Part shown: piece by piece, positions 44,304 through 52,820 of the stretch
Layout of the letters: each line of letters opens with the position of its first letter
Numbering within the stretch: the first letter of the stretch is position 1
NCBI RefSeq assembly: GCF_001542815.1
Contig: NZ_CP006992.1
Coordinates: forward strand, 62,001-126,000
DNA length: 64,000 nucleotides
Direction: 5' to 3'
From: Methylobacterium sp. AMS5
GTDB lineage: Bacteria > Pseudomonadota > Alphaproteobacteria > Rhizobiales > Beijerinckiaceae
The notes under the pieces: model-generated
Databases searched by the model: none
Told to the model about the DNA's origin: nothing
Seen by the model: only the letters and a program-made list of their open reading frames with translations
Translations under genes and position numbers: made by a program

Positions 44304-44528
44304 TCAGGGCATTTGAACGGCGCCGTACAATAATAATAAACCTATTAGAAAGAATATACATGCTAGTAATTCTGTGATTATCACGCCTGTCCTAAAAAAC
44401 ATTGGAGACTTGACACGATCAACCCGGCCAAATCTAGATATATAATAACCCCTATTATTGGCAGAAAAAATACTCTTGACCGCAGAGTATGACACAAAAA
44501 ATTCTAGTACTGAAAGAACGTATGCCAT
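44304..44528 (-). CDS. Small AT-rich membrane protein, hypothetical
   Basis: 74 residues with a probable C-terminal membrane segment (VIITELLACIFFLIGLLLLY, about 48-67) and a moderately hydrophobic N-terminus (MAYVLSVLEFFVSYSAV). Strongly AT-rich compared with all surroundings, so probably acquired. No family recognised; AGG lies about 10 nt before the ATG. The 210 bp to its left and right contain no other gene. Confidence 0.42.
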   Translation of the reverse strand: MAYVLSVLEFFVSYSAVKSIFSANNRGYYISRFGRVDRVKSPMFFRTGVIITELLACIFFLIGLLLLYGAVQMP

Positions 44529-44739
44529 AAACGTACAACCTATTTATAGAAACTGATGACCGAAAGAATTGTGCACAGGTCTCAGGCTCTGACTATCCCA
44601 ATTTGTGCTCGGTGAGCAGCCGTAGCCCACCCCAGACAACCTCTATGTTCCTGCAAGCGGGCATCACAACGCAATGTCAGATGCGACCAGATATGACCAG
44701 CGATGTGCTGGCCGCACGAGCTGACCTTGCCCCCTGTTA

Positions 44740-45792
44740 GAGCTGTTACCGACCGCTGTGAGTCGGTCGGGGTTCCCTGATGAGACGTGATCTGATTCCC
44801 TGTGTTCCTCGAAAGGAGGATCGATGGGATCACCATTGTCATCGGATCTGCGCGAGCGCGTGGTGAAGGCCGTGTCCGAGGGCGCCTCGCGGCGTCAGGC
44901 CGGCGCGCGGTTCGGGGTCAGTCCCGCCAGCGCCATCCGCTGGCAGGAGAGCTTCGAGCGGGAAGGCCGGGTGGCGGCCAAGCCGCAGGGCGGCGACCGA
45001 CGCTCGCAGCAGGTGGAAGCCCATGCCGACCTGATCCTGCGCCTGCGCGCGGAGCAGCCGACCCGGATCCTGTCGGAGTTGCGAGCGCTGCTGGCCGAGC
45101 GCGGCATCTCCACCAGTGAGAGCGGCCTGTCGCGCTTCTTCCGGCGCCACGCCGTCACGCACAAAAAAACACGCTCCACGCCGCCGAGCAGCAGCGGCTG
45201 GATGTGAGGGCCGAGCGCGAGGACTGGTTCGAGGCCCAGGACGAACTCGACCCGGACAAGCTGGTCTTCTTCGACGAGACGGCGACCACCACCAGCATGG
45301 TGCGCCGCTACGGCTGGGCGCCGCGTGGCGAGCGCTGCCGGGTCGCCGTTCCGCACGGACATTGGAAGACGACCACCGTCACGGCCGCCCTGCGCACCAA
45401 CGGAGTGGCGGCCACGGCCCTGTTCGACGGAGCCACCAACGGCAAACGCTTCCGAGCCTACGTCACCGACACCTTGGTGCCCGTGCTGAAGCGAGGCGAT
45501 ACGGTGATCATGGACAACCTCGGCGCCCACAAGGTGGCCGGCGTCCGGGAGGCGATCCAGGCGGTGGGCGCCAAGTTGCTCTATCTTCCGCCCTACTCGC
45601 CGGACTTCAACCCCATTGAACAAGTGTTCGCCAAGCTTAAAGCCGACCTGCGCAAAGCCGCGGCCCGGACGTTTCCAGACCTGAAAGCGGCGATCCGATC
45701 CGCCTTCGACAGCCTCACGCCAAAAGCCTGTCGCAACTGCCTCACAGCGGCCGGATACGACGCATATGACCCAACCTGATCGGTAACAGCTC
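44740..45792 (+). mobile_element. Intact IS630-family element with two overlapping frames
   Basis: Terminal inverted repeats start GAGCTGTTACCGA on both sides, each preceded/followed by TA (44738-44739 and 45793-45794). Length 1,053 bp. It is a different IS630 subgroup from the element at 408-1574, with no resemblance in the repeats. Confidence 0.9.
44824..45779 (+). CDS. IS630-family transposase made by -1 frameshifting (orfA 44824-45207, orfB 45204-45779)
   Basis: The first frame encodes the HTH part (SSDLRERVVKAVSEGASRRQ, FGVSPASAIRWQESF, GISTSESGLSRFFRRH). The second encodes the DDE domain: LVFFDETATTTSMVRRYGWA, VIMDNLGAHKVAGVREAIQA and YLPPYSPDFNPIEQVFAKLK. A run of seven A at 45163-45169 (CAC AAA AAA ACA) fits an A-AAA-AAA slippery site. 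A -1 slip converts THKKTRST into a frame reading NTLHAAEQQRLDVRAERE, which continues without stop into the DDE part. GGAGG lies upstream of ATG 44824. Both ends and motifs are intact, so it is probably active. Confidence 0.88.
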
Positions 45793-45794
45793 TA

Positions 45795-46186
45795 GCCATG
45801 CATCGAGGTCCGGCCCCGACGATCTCTCGGCCATGTCTGTCTCCCACAGTGACATCGCAGGATCAGAACGCCCAATGACCCTCAAAGTGCCCAGGTAGTG
45901 ATAGACTCGATGCTTTTAGTGGCGGCATCCAGCGGTATGCACCATAAATTCGTAGGTGCGGTGGAGAATTGGCTGGCAAATCATCGGTGATCCGATCACT
46001 GGTTTGTTGTTCGCGCAGGCTCAGTTCGGAAATCAAAGAACAAAACGTCTGAGCGGTCGTAGCGGACTGAAGATCAGATTTGGTGGATGGCCTATGCTTC
46101 ATCTAACGGTAGAGGAATGCCAAGATGCGATAGGTGTCTATGTAGCCCTGGCCGTGTCTTAAGAGCGGACCGTCGGCTTTGCGCCC
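45795..46186. other. Region without a recognised gene
   Basis: About 390 bp of lower GC than the flanks. A minus-strand frame (46102-45863, MKHRPSTKSDLQSATTAQTF) of 79 codons is open but has no family signature or ribosome-binding site. An 11-bp dyad TGATCCGATCA (about 45986-45996) is present without a gene to control. Confidence 0.4.
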
Positions 46187-46269
46187 ATGACGGCTATTCC
46201 GCCGAAAATGGGACGGCCGCCGAAAGCGGACATCTGTCACGCAGGCCACGACATGGCCGTACAGGGGAG
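46187..46269 (+). pseudogene. Fragment resembling a phage-type Cys/His zinc-finger start
   Basis: From ATG 46187: MGRPPKADICHAGHDMAVQG follows a short leader. C-x2-GHDM is the opening of small HNH or zinc-ribbon phage proteins. The frame then runs into the end of nemA without further resemblance. Short, so low confidence. Confidence 0.25.
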
Positions 46270-47481
46270 TTATCTCCAACTTCGGTCAACGCAGCCCCGA
46301 GGTCGTTCGCCACGCTCCTGCGCCAGATCAGGATAATCTGTGTAACCATTCTCGCCGCCGCCATAATAAGTGGTCGGATCGTCGGCGTTGAGCGGGGCGT
46401 CTGCGCGCAATCTCTCCGGCAGATCGGGATTCGCGATGAACTTGCGGCCGAACGCGACGAGGTCGGCCCTCCCCTCGTGAATCCAGCGCGCAGCGGTCCC
46501 GGCGTCGAAGCCTCCCGCGGCAATGAGCGTCCCTTTGAATCGCTCGCGGATAAGTTGGACGAGCGCCAGAGACCGCTGGTCAGGGGGCTCCCCCTTCTGC
46601 ATCTGCTCCAAGGCCGGATTGACGACATGGAGATAGGCGAAGTCAAATTCGGCGAGCCGTTCGCTGATGTAGCCGAACGTGGCTTCCGGGTCATCGTCGC
46701 GGATCTCGTTCATCCTGCCGAGTGGCGAGATCCGGACACCGATGCGGTCTGGTCCCCAGATCCGAGAGAGCGCCTCGGCAACCTCCAGCAGCAGCCGCGT
46801 CCTGTTCTCCACCGAACCGCCATACGTGTCGGAGCGGCGGTTTGTGCTGCTTTCGATGAACTGGTCGAGCAGGTAGCCGTTTGCGGCGTGGATCTCGACC
46901 CCATCGAAGTCCGCGGACTGGGCGTTCCTCGCTGCGCGCTCGTATTGCCCCACGATATAGGGCATCTCCTCGAGGGCCAATGCGCGCGGACGAACGAAGG
47001 GGACGAGTGCCCCTTCTCCCCGTTCGTTCTCGATGAACGCCTTCCCCTGCGGAGTGATCGCAGATGGGGCAACGGGAAGCATGTTGTCGGGCTGCAGGGC
47101 CGGATGCGAGATTCGGCCGACATGCCACAACTGGCAGAAGATGCGTCCGCCGGACTCGTGCACGGCTTTGGTGACGTGCCGCCAGCCCTCGACTTGCGCG
47201 CTGCTGTGGATGCCCGGCGTCCAGGCATAGCCCTGCCCCTGAATCGAGACCTGTGCCGCCTCGCTGACAATGAGCGCTGCGGAAGCGCGTTGCGCGTAGT
47301 AGCAGGCGGCGAGAGGGCTCGGTACGTTGCCCGGCGACCGCGCGCGTGAGCGCGTGAGGGGCGCCATGATGATGCGATGCGGAAGCTCGAGAGGTCCCAG
47401 TCGATAGGGCTGGAACAGCACAGCCGGATCCGAAGCTGCCGCCGGGTCGCGCGTTCGCGAGAGGGTCGCTGCATCCGCCAT
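46270..47481 (-). CDS. nemA: Old Yellow Enzyme family alkene reductase (N-ethylmaleimide reductase)
   Basis: 403 residues from ATG 47481 (MADAATLSRTRDPAA), with AAGGAGG 6 nt upstream. FMN barrel features: LPHRIIMAPLTRSRA, ISHPALQPDNMLPVAPSAI, the substrate His/Asn pair in FDGVEIHAANGYLLDQFI, RSDTYGGSVENRTRLLLEV, and FIANPDLPERLRADAPLNAD. The family reduces electrophilic alkenes and nitro-compounds with NADPH. The last 15 residues (ERGERPRGCVDRSWR) go beyond the usual ending and may come from a rearrangement junction at 46270. A CTGAC-N4-GTCAG dyad lies 135 bp upstream of the start. Confidence 0.9.
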   Translation of the reverse strand: MADAATLSRTRDPAAASDPAVLFQPYRLGPLELPHRIIMAPLTRSRARSPGNVPSPLAACYYAQRASAALIVSEAAQVSIQGQGYAWTPGIHSSAQVEGWRHVTKAVHESGGRIFCQLWHVGRISHPALQPDNMLPVAPSAITPQGKAFIENERGEGALVPFVRPRALALEEMPYIVGQYERAARNAQSADFDGVEIHAANGYLLDQFIESSTNRRSDTYGGSVENRTRLLLEVAEALSRIWGPDRIGVRISPLGRMNEIRDDDPEATFGYISERLAEFDFAYLHVVNPALEQMQKGEPPDQRSLALVQLIRERFKGTLIAAGGFDAGTAARWIHEGRADLVAFGRKFIANPDLPERLRADAPLNADDPTTYYGGGENGYTDYPDLAQERGERPRGCVDRSWR

Positions 47482-47924
47482 GGAGTGCCTCCTTCGGACG
47501 CACGGCCGGCAACAGGCCCCGGGGCGCCTCGATCGCGCGACCCGGAAGCCCACCAGGCGGCGGCCCGTCCGCGGAAAGTCTGATCATAGGAACGGCACGA
47601 TCGCGGGCCCTGACGTCCGTCAGCGTCGGACGAACTCGAAGCCGCCGATCCGATCGGCTGCGCATGGCCATCATCGGCCCTCGAGACGCTTCTGGGATCC
47701 GGAACGACGGACGTGACGGAGTTCTCGCCGCGACGAGACGGCTCCGGAGGCCGTTCGCGAGCGCCACGGCGACGCTGCCGGGCCACCTGACGTCGCGATC
47801 GGTGGCCCGACATGGGCGGCGGCCCGCCGGCCGGCCCTAAGCCTGGGAGGACGGGGTCCCCGCTGCCACCGGAGTGAGGGGGCGCAGGTGCTAAGCGCGC
47901 CGGGCACCTGCGCGCGGCGGCGCC
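47482..47924. other. Intergenic region with one operator-like dyad
   Basis: 443 bp between nemA and the baeRF gene. It contains the dyad at 47610-47623 and no convincing gene. Open frames across it are arginine-rich shadows. Confidence 0.5.
47610..47623. promoter_or_regulatory. Dyad operator candidate (nemA)
   Basis: CTGACGTCCGTCAG: six-base arms CTGACG/CGTCAG around two bases. Its centre is 135 bp before the nemA start. Same consensus (CTGAY-N4-RTCAG) as five other sites in 47-58 kb. Confidence 0.6.
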
Positions 47925-49106
47925 TCAGAACGGGTACCGCAGGATCGCCGCCAGGGCGCACCCCGCGGGCAGCTCCGCGCGGCTCGCGCACAGAACTCGG
48001 GCGTCCGTGCAGAGGGCACGCCGGGCCACTTCATCGAGAACAGAATACGTTTCGGCGTCGTCTGACACGGCGTACGTCACGCTGCCGTCAATATCGCTGA
48101 CCAGGCCGGGGATCACGCGATCGAGGTCGACGACGAGCCGGTCGACAGCGGCCGCTGTCGCGGCATGGGCCGTCCGGGAGACGTCGCTGGTGGCCCGGTA
48201 GGGCTTCAACTCATCATAGAGCGCGAGGACGCCTTTCACCTCGTTGCGGTAGAGCCGGTCGAGTATGGGGAGTGCGGCGTCGCCGAGCTGCGCGTCGCTG
48301 CGGTGGACCGGGCTGCCCTCGATGGCCTCCGCGATGAGATGCGGATAGGTGTTCACCGCGCGGAAGATGCTGAGCATGGGCTCGGCCGCAGCCAGCACGA
48401 TCGGCGTCGAGCGACCGGCGAGGGCTTCGCGGACCGCACGGTCCACCGTTCGCGCGTATTGCGCTTCCAGGATCTTCTCGCCCTCGCGGTTCTGAAGACG
48501 GCGGCGCGGGGCCCCCACGTGGATCGATGGCCGGTCGAGGGTCTCCGCGGGATCGTCCGAGAGGTGGGGAACGGGGACCCGCTCGGGCGGCATGTTGACG
48601 ACCACGTGGAGAAGTCGGGCTCCCCCTGCCGAAATTGCCAGAACGAAGATCTCCAGGGGAGACGTGATCGTGCGGATCAGCGGGGCCAGGTGGAACCGGT
48701 CGGCGACCTTGGCAAGGGGGGCCGGTCGGATCGGCAGGCGGTAGGTCTGCATGGACTTCGTCTCCGACCGAACGAGCACGCCGAGGCCATGCGCCTGCGA
48801 TTTCCAGAACTCCTCGACCGGTGCGAGCGGATCCGCGTCGTTGAGGCGGTACTTATTGTCATCCAGGCTATCCTGGATTCGTCCCGAAAGGACTCCGAAC
48901 TGTCGTTCGAACGATTCGATCACGCGTTCCGAGACGGCGGCTTCGCGCAACTGCGCGATGGCGTCCTTGGCGAGATCCTTGAATGCGATGCGGTTGGCCT
49001 CGGGGTGCAGGGGCGAAGTCGGCAGATAGAGCGACACGAATACGCCGCCCCGCGCCGTCGCGAGCGCCTTGAACTCCTGCAATCCGGGGATGTCCGCGCG
49101 TATCAT
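47925..49106 (-). CDS. baeRF-type protein (bacterial archaeo-eukaryotic release factor-like)
   Basis: 393 residues. The layout fits the eRF1-like bacterial family: an N-terminal domain with GVFVSLYLPTSPLHPEANRI, FKDLAKDAIAQLREA; a middle domain starting LGVLVRSETKSMQTYRLP; then EGEKILEAQYARTVDRAVRE, STPIVLAAAEPMLSIFRAV and SVLDEVARRALCTDARVL. These proteins are thought to act on ribosomes or nucleic acid under stress but are little studied. No peptide-release GGQ motif is seen. A perfect CTGACGGGCGTCAG dyad lies 81 bp upstream of ATG 49106. Confidence 0.72.
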   Translation of the reverse strand: MIRADIPGLQEFKALATARGGVFVSLYLPTSPLHPEANRIAFKDLAKDAIAQLREAAVSERVIESFERQFGVLSGRIQDSLDDNKYRLNDADPLAPVEEFWKSQAHGLGVLVRSETKSMQTYRLPIRPAPLAKVADRFHLAPLIRTITSPLEIFVLAISAGGARLLHVVVNMPPERVPVPHLSDDPAETLDRPSIHVGAPRRRLQNREGEKILEAQYARTVDRAVREALAGRSTPIVLAAAEPMLSIFRAVNTYPHLIAEAIEGSPVHRSDAQLGDAALPILDRLYRNEVKGVLALYDELKPYRATSDVSRTAHAATAAAVDRLVVDLDRVIPGLVSDIDGSVTYAVSDDAETYSVLDEVARRALCTDARVLCASRAELPAGCALAAILRYPF

Positions 49107-49180
49107 TGCAATAACCGTGGCGGGTCGAGCCTCTGCGGGTCAGGGCTCACCCACCTGAGCGGGCTTTTGTCGGTTTCGCC

Positions 49181-49194
49181 CTGACGGGCGTCAG
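49181..49194. promoter_or_regulatory. Dyad operator candidate (baeRF gene)
   Basis: CTGACGGGCGTCAG, perfect six-base arms. Its centre is 81 bp before the start of the baeRF gene (minus strand) and 201 bp before the SRPBCC gene (plus strand). Confidence 0.6.
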
Positions 49195-49285
49195 TCGCCG
49201 CGCGACGGGCCGGGATCACCCGGGCGGAGGGTGCAAGGGCGGAGGGTGCAAGGGCGGGCATGGCCGCGCTCGCATTGTACATTGG

Positions 49286-49299
49286 CTGACGATCGTCAT
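49286..49299. promoter_or_regulatory. Dyad operator candidate (SRPBCC gene)
   Basis: CTGACGATCGTCAT: a 12-base perfect palindrome TGACGATCGTCA with one changed outer base. Centre 96 bp before ATG 49389. Confidence 0.55.
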
Positions 49300-49388
49300 G
49301 GACGCGATGAGAATGTCAGTCTCAGCTTTCGCGGCATCGCGGATAGCCGGGGCCGGTCACGCGTAAGACAGCTCTTGTGGAGTAAACC

Positions 49389-49832
49389 ATGCAGATCAAT
49401 GCGAGCCGGACGGTGGCGGCGTCCCCGGCGAAGGTGTTCGGCCTGGTTTCGAACGCAGTGGAGTGGCCACTCATCTTGCGGACAGTCGAGAGCGCGGAGC
49501 TATTGACGGAGGGCGCGCTGGGCGTGGGGTCACGCCTGCGTGAGCGCCGGCTCCTGCTCGGGGCTGAAGTCACCCTCGAATCCGAGGTGATCGAATTCGC
49601 CCACCCGCATCGCTTCCGGCTGGTCGTGGAGAGTTCCGACCGCTCTTTCGACCGGGATTTCATCATCGACGCACTGAACGTCGGATCGCGCCTGACGCTC
49701 GCGATCCGCCCGGGTTCAAGGGCCTCCACGGGCCGTGTGCTCCTCGACATCGTCTCGCCCGTTCTGCAGATCCGGCTGAGCGACGAGCTCGAGATGGACA
49801 TAGCCGACTTCGCGGCGGCCCTGCGGGCCTAA
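49389..49832 (+). CDS. SRPBCC superfamily protein
   Basis: 147 residues starting MQINASRTVAASPAKVFGLV, the opening strand and helix of START/Bet v1-like (polyketide cyclase) folds. It continues with LRERRLLLGAEVTLESEVIE and PHRFRLVVESSDRSFDRDF, then a C-terminal long helix. Members bind small hydrophobic ligands; function here unknown. TGGAGTAAACC precedes the ATG. It is monocistronic and divergent from the baeRF gene, with one dyad near each. Confidence 0.8.
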   Translation: MQINASRTVAASPAKVFGLVSNAVEWPLILRTVESAELLTEGALGVGSRLRERRLLLGAEVTLESEVIEFAHPHRFRLVVESSDRSFDRDFIIDALNVGSRLTLAIRPGSRASTGRVLLDIVSPVLQIRLSDELEMDIADFAAALRA

Positions 49833-50395
49833 CCGAGGGTCACAACGCGCCGATGGCCGTCACGGGAGGCTGGCCGGGCGGGCACATTCTCCGTCTAGTC
49901 GCCCTCCCTGTGGGCCGACCCCGCATCACCGGAGTGCCGTGGGGAGCGCGGCCGAGCATGACCCGCAGATTGCCGGACGTAACCGTCACGACACGCCGGA
50001 CGCATAGGAAACAGCGCCCGATCGCATCCAGTGATACTTGTCATTACGTCAGAAACACCGCGCGTCATCCGAGCGGGGTCTGATATGGCCGTCGCACATC
50101 ATCTCTGCGGTCGAGAAGGCCGCATCCTCCGTCCGCCGCGGAAATTTGACCACGCTGCGTCCCTCCTTCGAACTGGTCATGCCCGTCACTGGGTGTGCAA
50201 AGCTGGCGACCTGCCGACGTATCGCTGAACCATGAAATGGGGCCGTACTGATTTGGGCCATAGATGACGCGGCCAGGAGCACTCCGAGAAGCGGGGTCGC
50301 TGTTGCGCACCCGGCTCCGGTCACTTCCATCGCATGGTGGGGATCCTGCGGGCTTTGGTCGCTCTGGCGGGGCAAATCCGGACTGTAATGACGCC
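49833..50395. other. Intergenic region, no gene seen
   Basis: 563 bp. A weaker dyad-like string TGATACTTGTCA (50032-50043) is present but no start codon with a ribosome-binding site lies at a matching distance. Open frames on both strands lack family signatures. Confidence 0.45.
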
Positions 50396-50857
50396 TCACA
50401 ACAGGAGATCGTGCAGCCGTTCCGCTCGATCCCAGTGCTCCGTCTGAGGATTTTTCAGGCGAGGGTCGACGATGATTTTGAAGGTCCGCGAGAGCGTGAG
50501 GCAGAGGCCGCCAGCGACCTCGGGAAGCCACGCTTCGGTATCATCGCTGCAGGCCGCCATCGAGGCCGGCCCACTGGTGAGCGAGGCGAGGCTCTCCTTT
50601 ACGGCCCCGGCATTGCTGACGGCGCGGAACTCGTGGATCCGCTCCTGGAACCCCTTGGTGATCGGGAGATCGTGCGGCTCCACGATCTCGCGCCCGTTCG
50701 CCTTGGCAATGGCTCCCGCACGCAGAACGAGATCCCGGAGCTTACGGTCAATGAAGCTGCCGAGACGTTTCAGATCGCTCTTATCAATGACGAGCGAATC
50801 TGTTTCCCGAAAGAAGTGCTCGAACCGAGCGATACCTGCGACGGGAAGCGCGGTCAT
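50396..50857 (-). CDS. DUF1931 family protein (histone-fold-like)
   Basis: 153 residues from ATG 50857 (MTALPVAGIARFEHFFRETD); a longer frame to 50923 has a poor N-terminus. The family signature is clear: FEHFFRETDSLVIDKSDLKR, FIDRKLRDLVLRAGAIAKAN and GREIVEPHDLPITKGFQERI. The fold is a doubled histone fold; the role is unknown, but the gene is often found with heat-shock genes. The box at 50923-50936 is 72 bp upstream. It lies downstream of trxC on the same strand but has its own control region. Confidence 0.85.
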   Translation of the reverse strand: MTALPVAGIARFEHFFRETDSLVIDKSDLKRLGSFIDRKLRDLVLRAGAIAKANGREIVEPHDLPITKGFQERIHEFRAVSNAGAVKESLASLTSGPASMAACSDDTEAWLPEVAGGLCLTLSRTFKIIVDPRLKNPQTEHWDRAERLHDLLL

Positions 50858-50922
50858 GGAATCACCATCGAACGATGTGGAATCATGCTCAGCTCGCTTA
50901 GGCGCGCCGACGCCGGGCCGCA

Positions 50923-50936
50923 CTGATGCCTGTCAG
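50923..50936. promoter_or_regulatory. Dyad operator candidate (DUF1931 gene)
   Basis: CTGATGCCTGTCAG, arms CTGAY/RTCAG as in the other sites. Centre 72 bp before ATG 50857, between trxC and the DUF1931 gene. Confidence 0.6.
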
Positions 50937-50972
50937 TTCGCCTGGTCTCCCGTTCGTGCCCCGTGCAGGCTC

Positions 50973-51416
50973 TCACCGGATCTCGTGCTGCCGGAGCCAG
51001 GCTCGGAGGGCCTCGGCGTTGACCGCGCCGGCATGTCGGGCAACCGCTTCGCCTTTCGCGAATAGTATCATCGTGGGTATGCTGCGGATACCGTATCGCG
51101 CTGCCAACCCCTGCTCCGCTTCGGTGTCGACCTTGAGGAACCGGAAGTCGGGCTCAAGCTCGGCGGAGACTTTCTCAAACACGGGCGCCATCGCCTTGCA
51201 GGGACCGCACCACGCAGCCCAGAAATCCACCACGACCGGAATGTCGTTCTTCTGGATATGCTGGTCGAACTGTGCGGCGTCGACCGAAAAAGGCTGTCCG
51301 GTGAACAGCCCCTGCTTGCACCGCCCGCAACGCGCCGCCTTGGCCGGCCTGGACAAGGGAACGCGATTGATGCTCGCGCAGTGCGGGCAGACGACGTGCC
51401 GTCCCTCCTCGCTCAT
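50973..51416 (-). CDS. trxC: Thioredoxin 2 (TrxC)
   Basis: 147 residues from ATG 51416 (MSEEGRHVVCPHCASINRVP). It has the N-terminal zinc module of Trx2 (CPHC near residues 10-13 and CGRC near 31-34). The thioredoxin fold follows, with active site FWAAWCGPCKAMAPV (CGPC) and the cis-Pro in YGIRSIPTMILF. The zinc module makes Trx2 redox-sensitive, and it is oxidative-stress-linked in other proteobacteria. No dyad is seen upstream. A longer frame to 51467 adds MTPDRPMGRRFSQGEPP without support. Confidence 0.92.
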   Translation of the reverse strand: MSEEGRHVVCPHCASINRVPLSRPAKAARCGRCKQGLFTGQPFSVDAAQFDQHIQKNDIPVVVDFWAAWCGPCKAMAPVFEKVSAELEPDFRFLKVDTEAEQGLAARYGIRSIPTMILFAKGEAVARHAGAVNAEALRAWLRQHEIR

Positions 51417-51782
51417 CGGTGGCTCTCCCTGACTAAACCGTCTTCCCATCGGCCGGTCGGGCGTCACGTCGAACAGCCTATCGAGACATCAGCTCGCGCC
51501 TTGTCGGCCAAGGCGCGCCGCTCTTTTATGAGCGCGACCGTCCGCGTGTTGAGCCCGCGACGTTGGCGACCCTGTGGTTCGAAATGTTCAGGATCGGACA
51601 GCGCTCGCCACATAACGCTGACACCGATCCGTTTCGGTCCGGCCGGGTAGACACCGGCGCGGCACCCCGGTCTTGGCGTCGGCTTCGAAGGCTAGGGCTT
51701 GTCGAGACTCGAGGGCCGGTCCGCTGCTGCGGCATCGTTCGAACTCCGCGAGGACCTTGGCAGGGTCGGCGCCGCCGCTGGC
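51417..51782. other. Intergenic region, no gene seen
   Basis: 366 bp upstream of trxC. Frames on both strands are open but arginine-biased and unrecognised. The trxC promoter should be here, but no operator was identified. Confidence 0.45.
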
Positions 51783-51881
51783 CTACCACTTGTGCTTGCG
51801 GACGCCCATCTTCTGATCGCTGGACTTTGTCACCTTCTTCCCGCGCTTCCAAGAAGGCCGGACACGGGCTTTGCGTGACAT
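51783..51881 (-). CDS. Possible 32-residue basic peptide
   Basis: MSRKARVRPSWKRGKKVTKS followed by SDQKMGVRKHKW and a TAG stop. AGGAG lies 7 nt before the ATG, which is why it is listed. Very basic, like small ribosome- or nucleic-acid-associated peptides, but no family is known to me. The rest of the gap (51882-52125) holds nothing identifiable. Confidence 0.3.
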   Translation of the reverse strand: MSRKARVRPSWKRGKKVTKSSDQKMGVRKHKW

Positions 51882-52125
51882 CGACGTTCTCCTGCGCGGC
51901 GGAGCGGAACGCCGCGTAAGCCTCTTTAACTGACATTCTGAGCGCCAGGGCCCGGGCTTCCTGCGGAGACGGTGACCGACCCGCACGCGTCCAGCCCCCC
52001 CGGGCTTCATCGGCGACCGTCCACGATGGGCCGCAACCCTCAGGGATCGGAGGGTCGGCAACGGAGACGATTCTGACCAAGCCCGAGCGGGGCCTGGTGA
52101 AATCCGGCCCTGATCCGCCAGGTCC

Positions 52126-52764
52126 TCAGATCGCGCTTTGCGCCGGCTGCGCCATTCCGGGGATCGGCCGATCGTTGCGGTGTTCGCGAAGCCTGAAGGC
52201 GAGCACCAGCATGGCGATGCCGAAGACGAAGGCGTAGATTCCGATCCACCATGTCAGCACCACGGCACCCGCGAGCGGGGCTAGAACGAGAATGATCCCG
52301 AAGGCGATCGATGACACTCCGCCAAGTGCGAGCCACCACCGTCCGTGGTTGCGCTTGAGGCGGATCGCCGCGACCACCATGGTACTCCCTGAGATGATGG
52401 ACCATACCGCCGTCAGCACCACGAACACGAGGGCAGTGATGCCGGGCCACGCGGCGGCAAGAACCCCTGTGATGATGTTGACGAGGCCGCCGAAGAAGAG
52501 GGCTCCCCAGCGCTTGCTGTGCTGCGCCGCCCGCAGAGACGCGACGATGGCGAAGATGCCGTCCACCAGCATATAGGCGGCGAAGATCAGAATCAGGGAG
52601 ATGAGGGTCGAGACCGGCATCGCGAGGGCCGTGATGCTGAACACGATCGCGAGTACGCCCCGGAGGGCTATTACCCACCAGTTCTGGGCCAGCGAATGGT
52701 TCATGACGTCCGTATCGAGCGAGATCCGGCCGACTCCTGAGGGTTGAGGGCTTCCACCAGCCAT
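52126..52764 (-). CDS. HdeD-family membrane protein
   Basis: 212 residues with six membrane segments, e.g. WWVIALRGVLAIVFSITALA, IFAAYMLVDGIFAIVASLRA and TWWIGIYAFVFGIAMLVLAF, and the internal RGVLAI / GVSSIAFGI repeats of the HdeD (DUF308) family, linked to acid resistance in enterobacteria. I kept ATG 52764, which has GAGGA 5 nt upstream; a start at 52704 (MNHSLAQNWW) is the alternative. It lies downstream of hsp20 on the same strand, separated by a hairpin. Confidence 0.88.
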   Translation of the reverse strand: MAGGSPQPSGVGRISLDTDVMNHSLAQNWWVIALRGVLAIVFSITALAMPVSTLISLILIFAAYMLVDGIFAIVASLRAAQHSKRWGALFFGGLVNIITGVLAAAWPGITALVFVVLTAVWSIISGSTMVVAAIRLKRNHGRWWLALGGVSSIAFGIILVLAPLAGAVVLTWWIGIYAFVFGIAMLVLAFRLREHRNDRPIPGMAQPAQSAI

Positions 52765-52792
52765 GTGCGTCCTCGTCGTCTGGAGTGTGTGA

Positions 52793-52820
52793 GATGGACC
52801 GGCCTGTGATCCGGTCCATC
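52793..52820. terminator. Hairpin between hsp20 and hdeD genes
   Basis: Perfect 10-bp stem GATGGACCGG / CCGGTCCATC with an 8-base loop, overlapping the hsp20 stop codon and lying 29 bp before the HdeD start. No T-run. It could be a partial terminator or mRNA processing point that separates expression of the two genes. Confidence 0.5.

Noticed and set aside
45986..45996. TGATCCGATCA dyad as an FNR-type box
   Set aside because: The spacer is three bases rather than four and no gene is positioned to use it.
47671..47991. Minus-strand 106-codon frame between nemA and the baeRF gene
   Set aside because: Arg/Ala/Pro-rich shadow that overlaps the baeRF coding end in another frame.
50032..50043. 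TGATACTTGTCA as a seventh operator
   Set aside because: Outer bases do not fit the consensus and no gene start lies at the expected distance.
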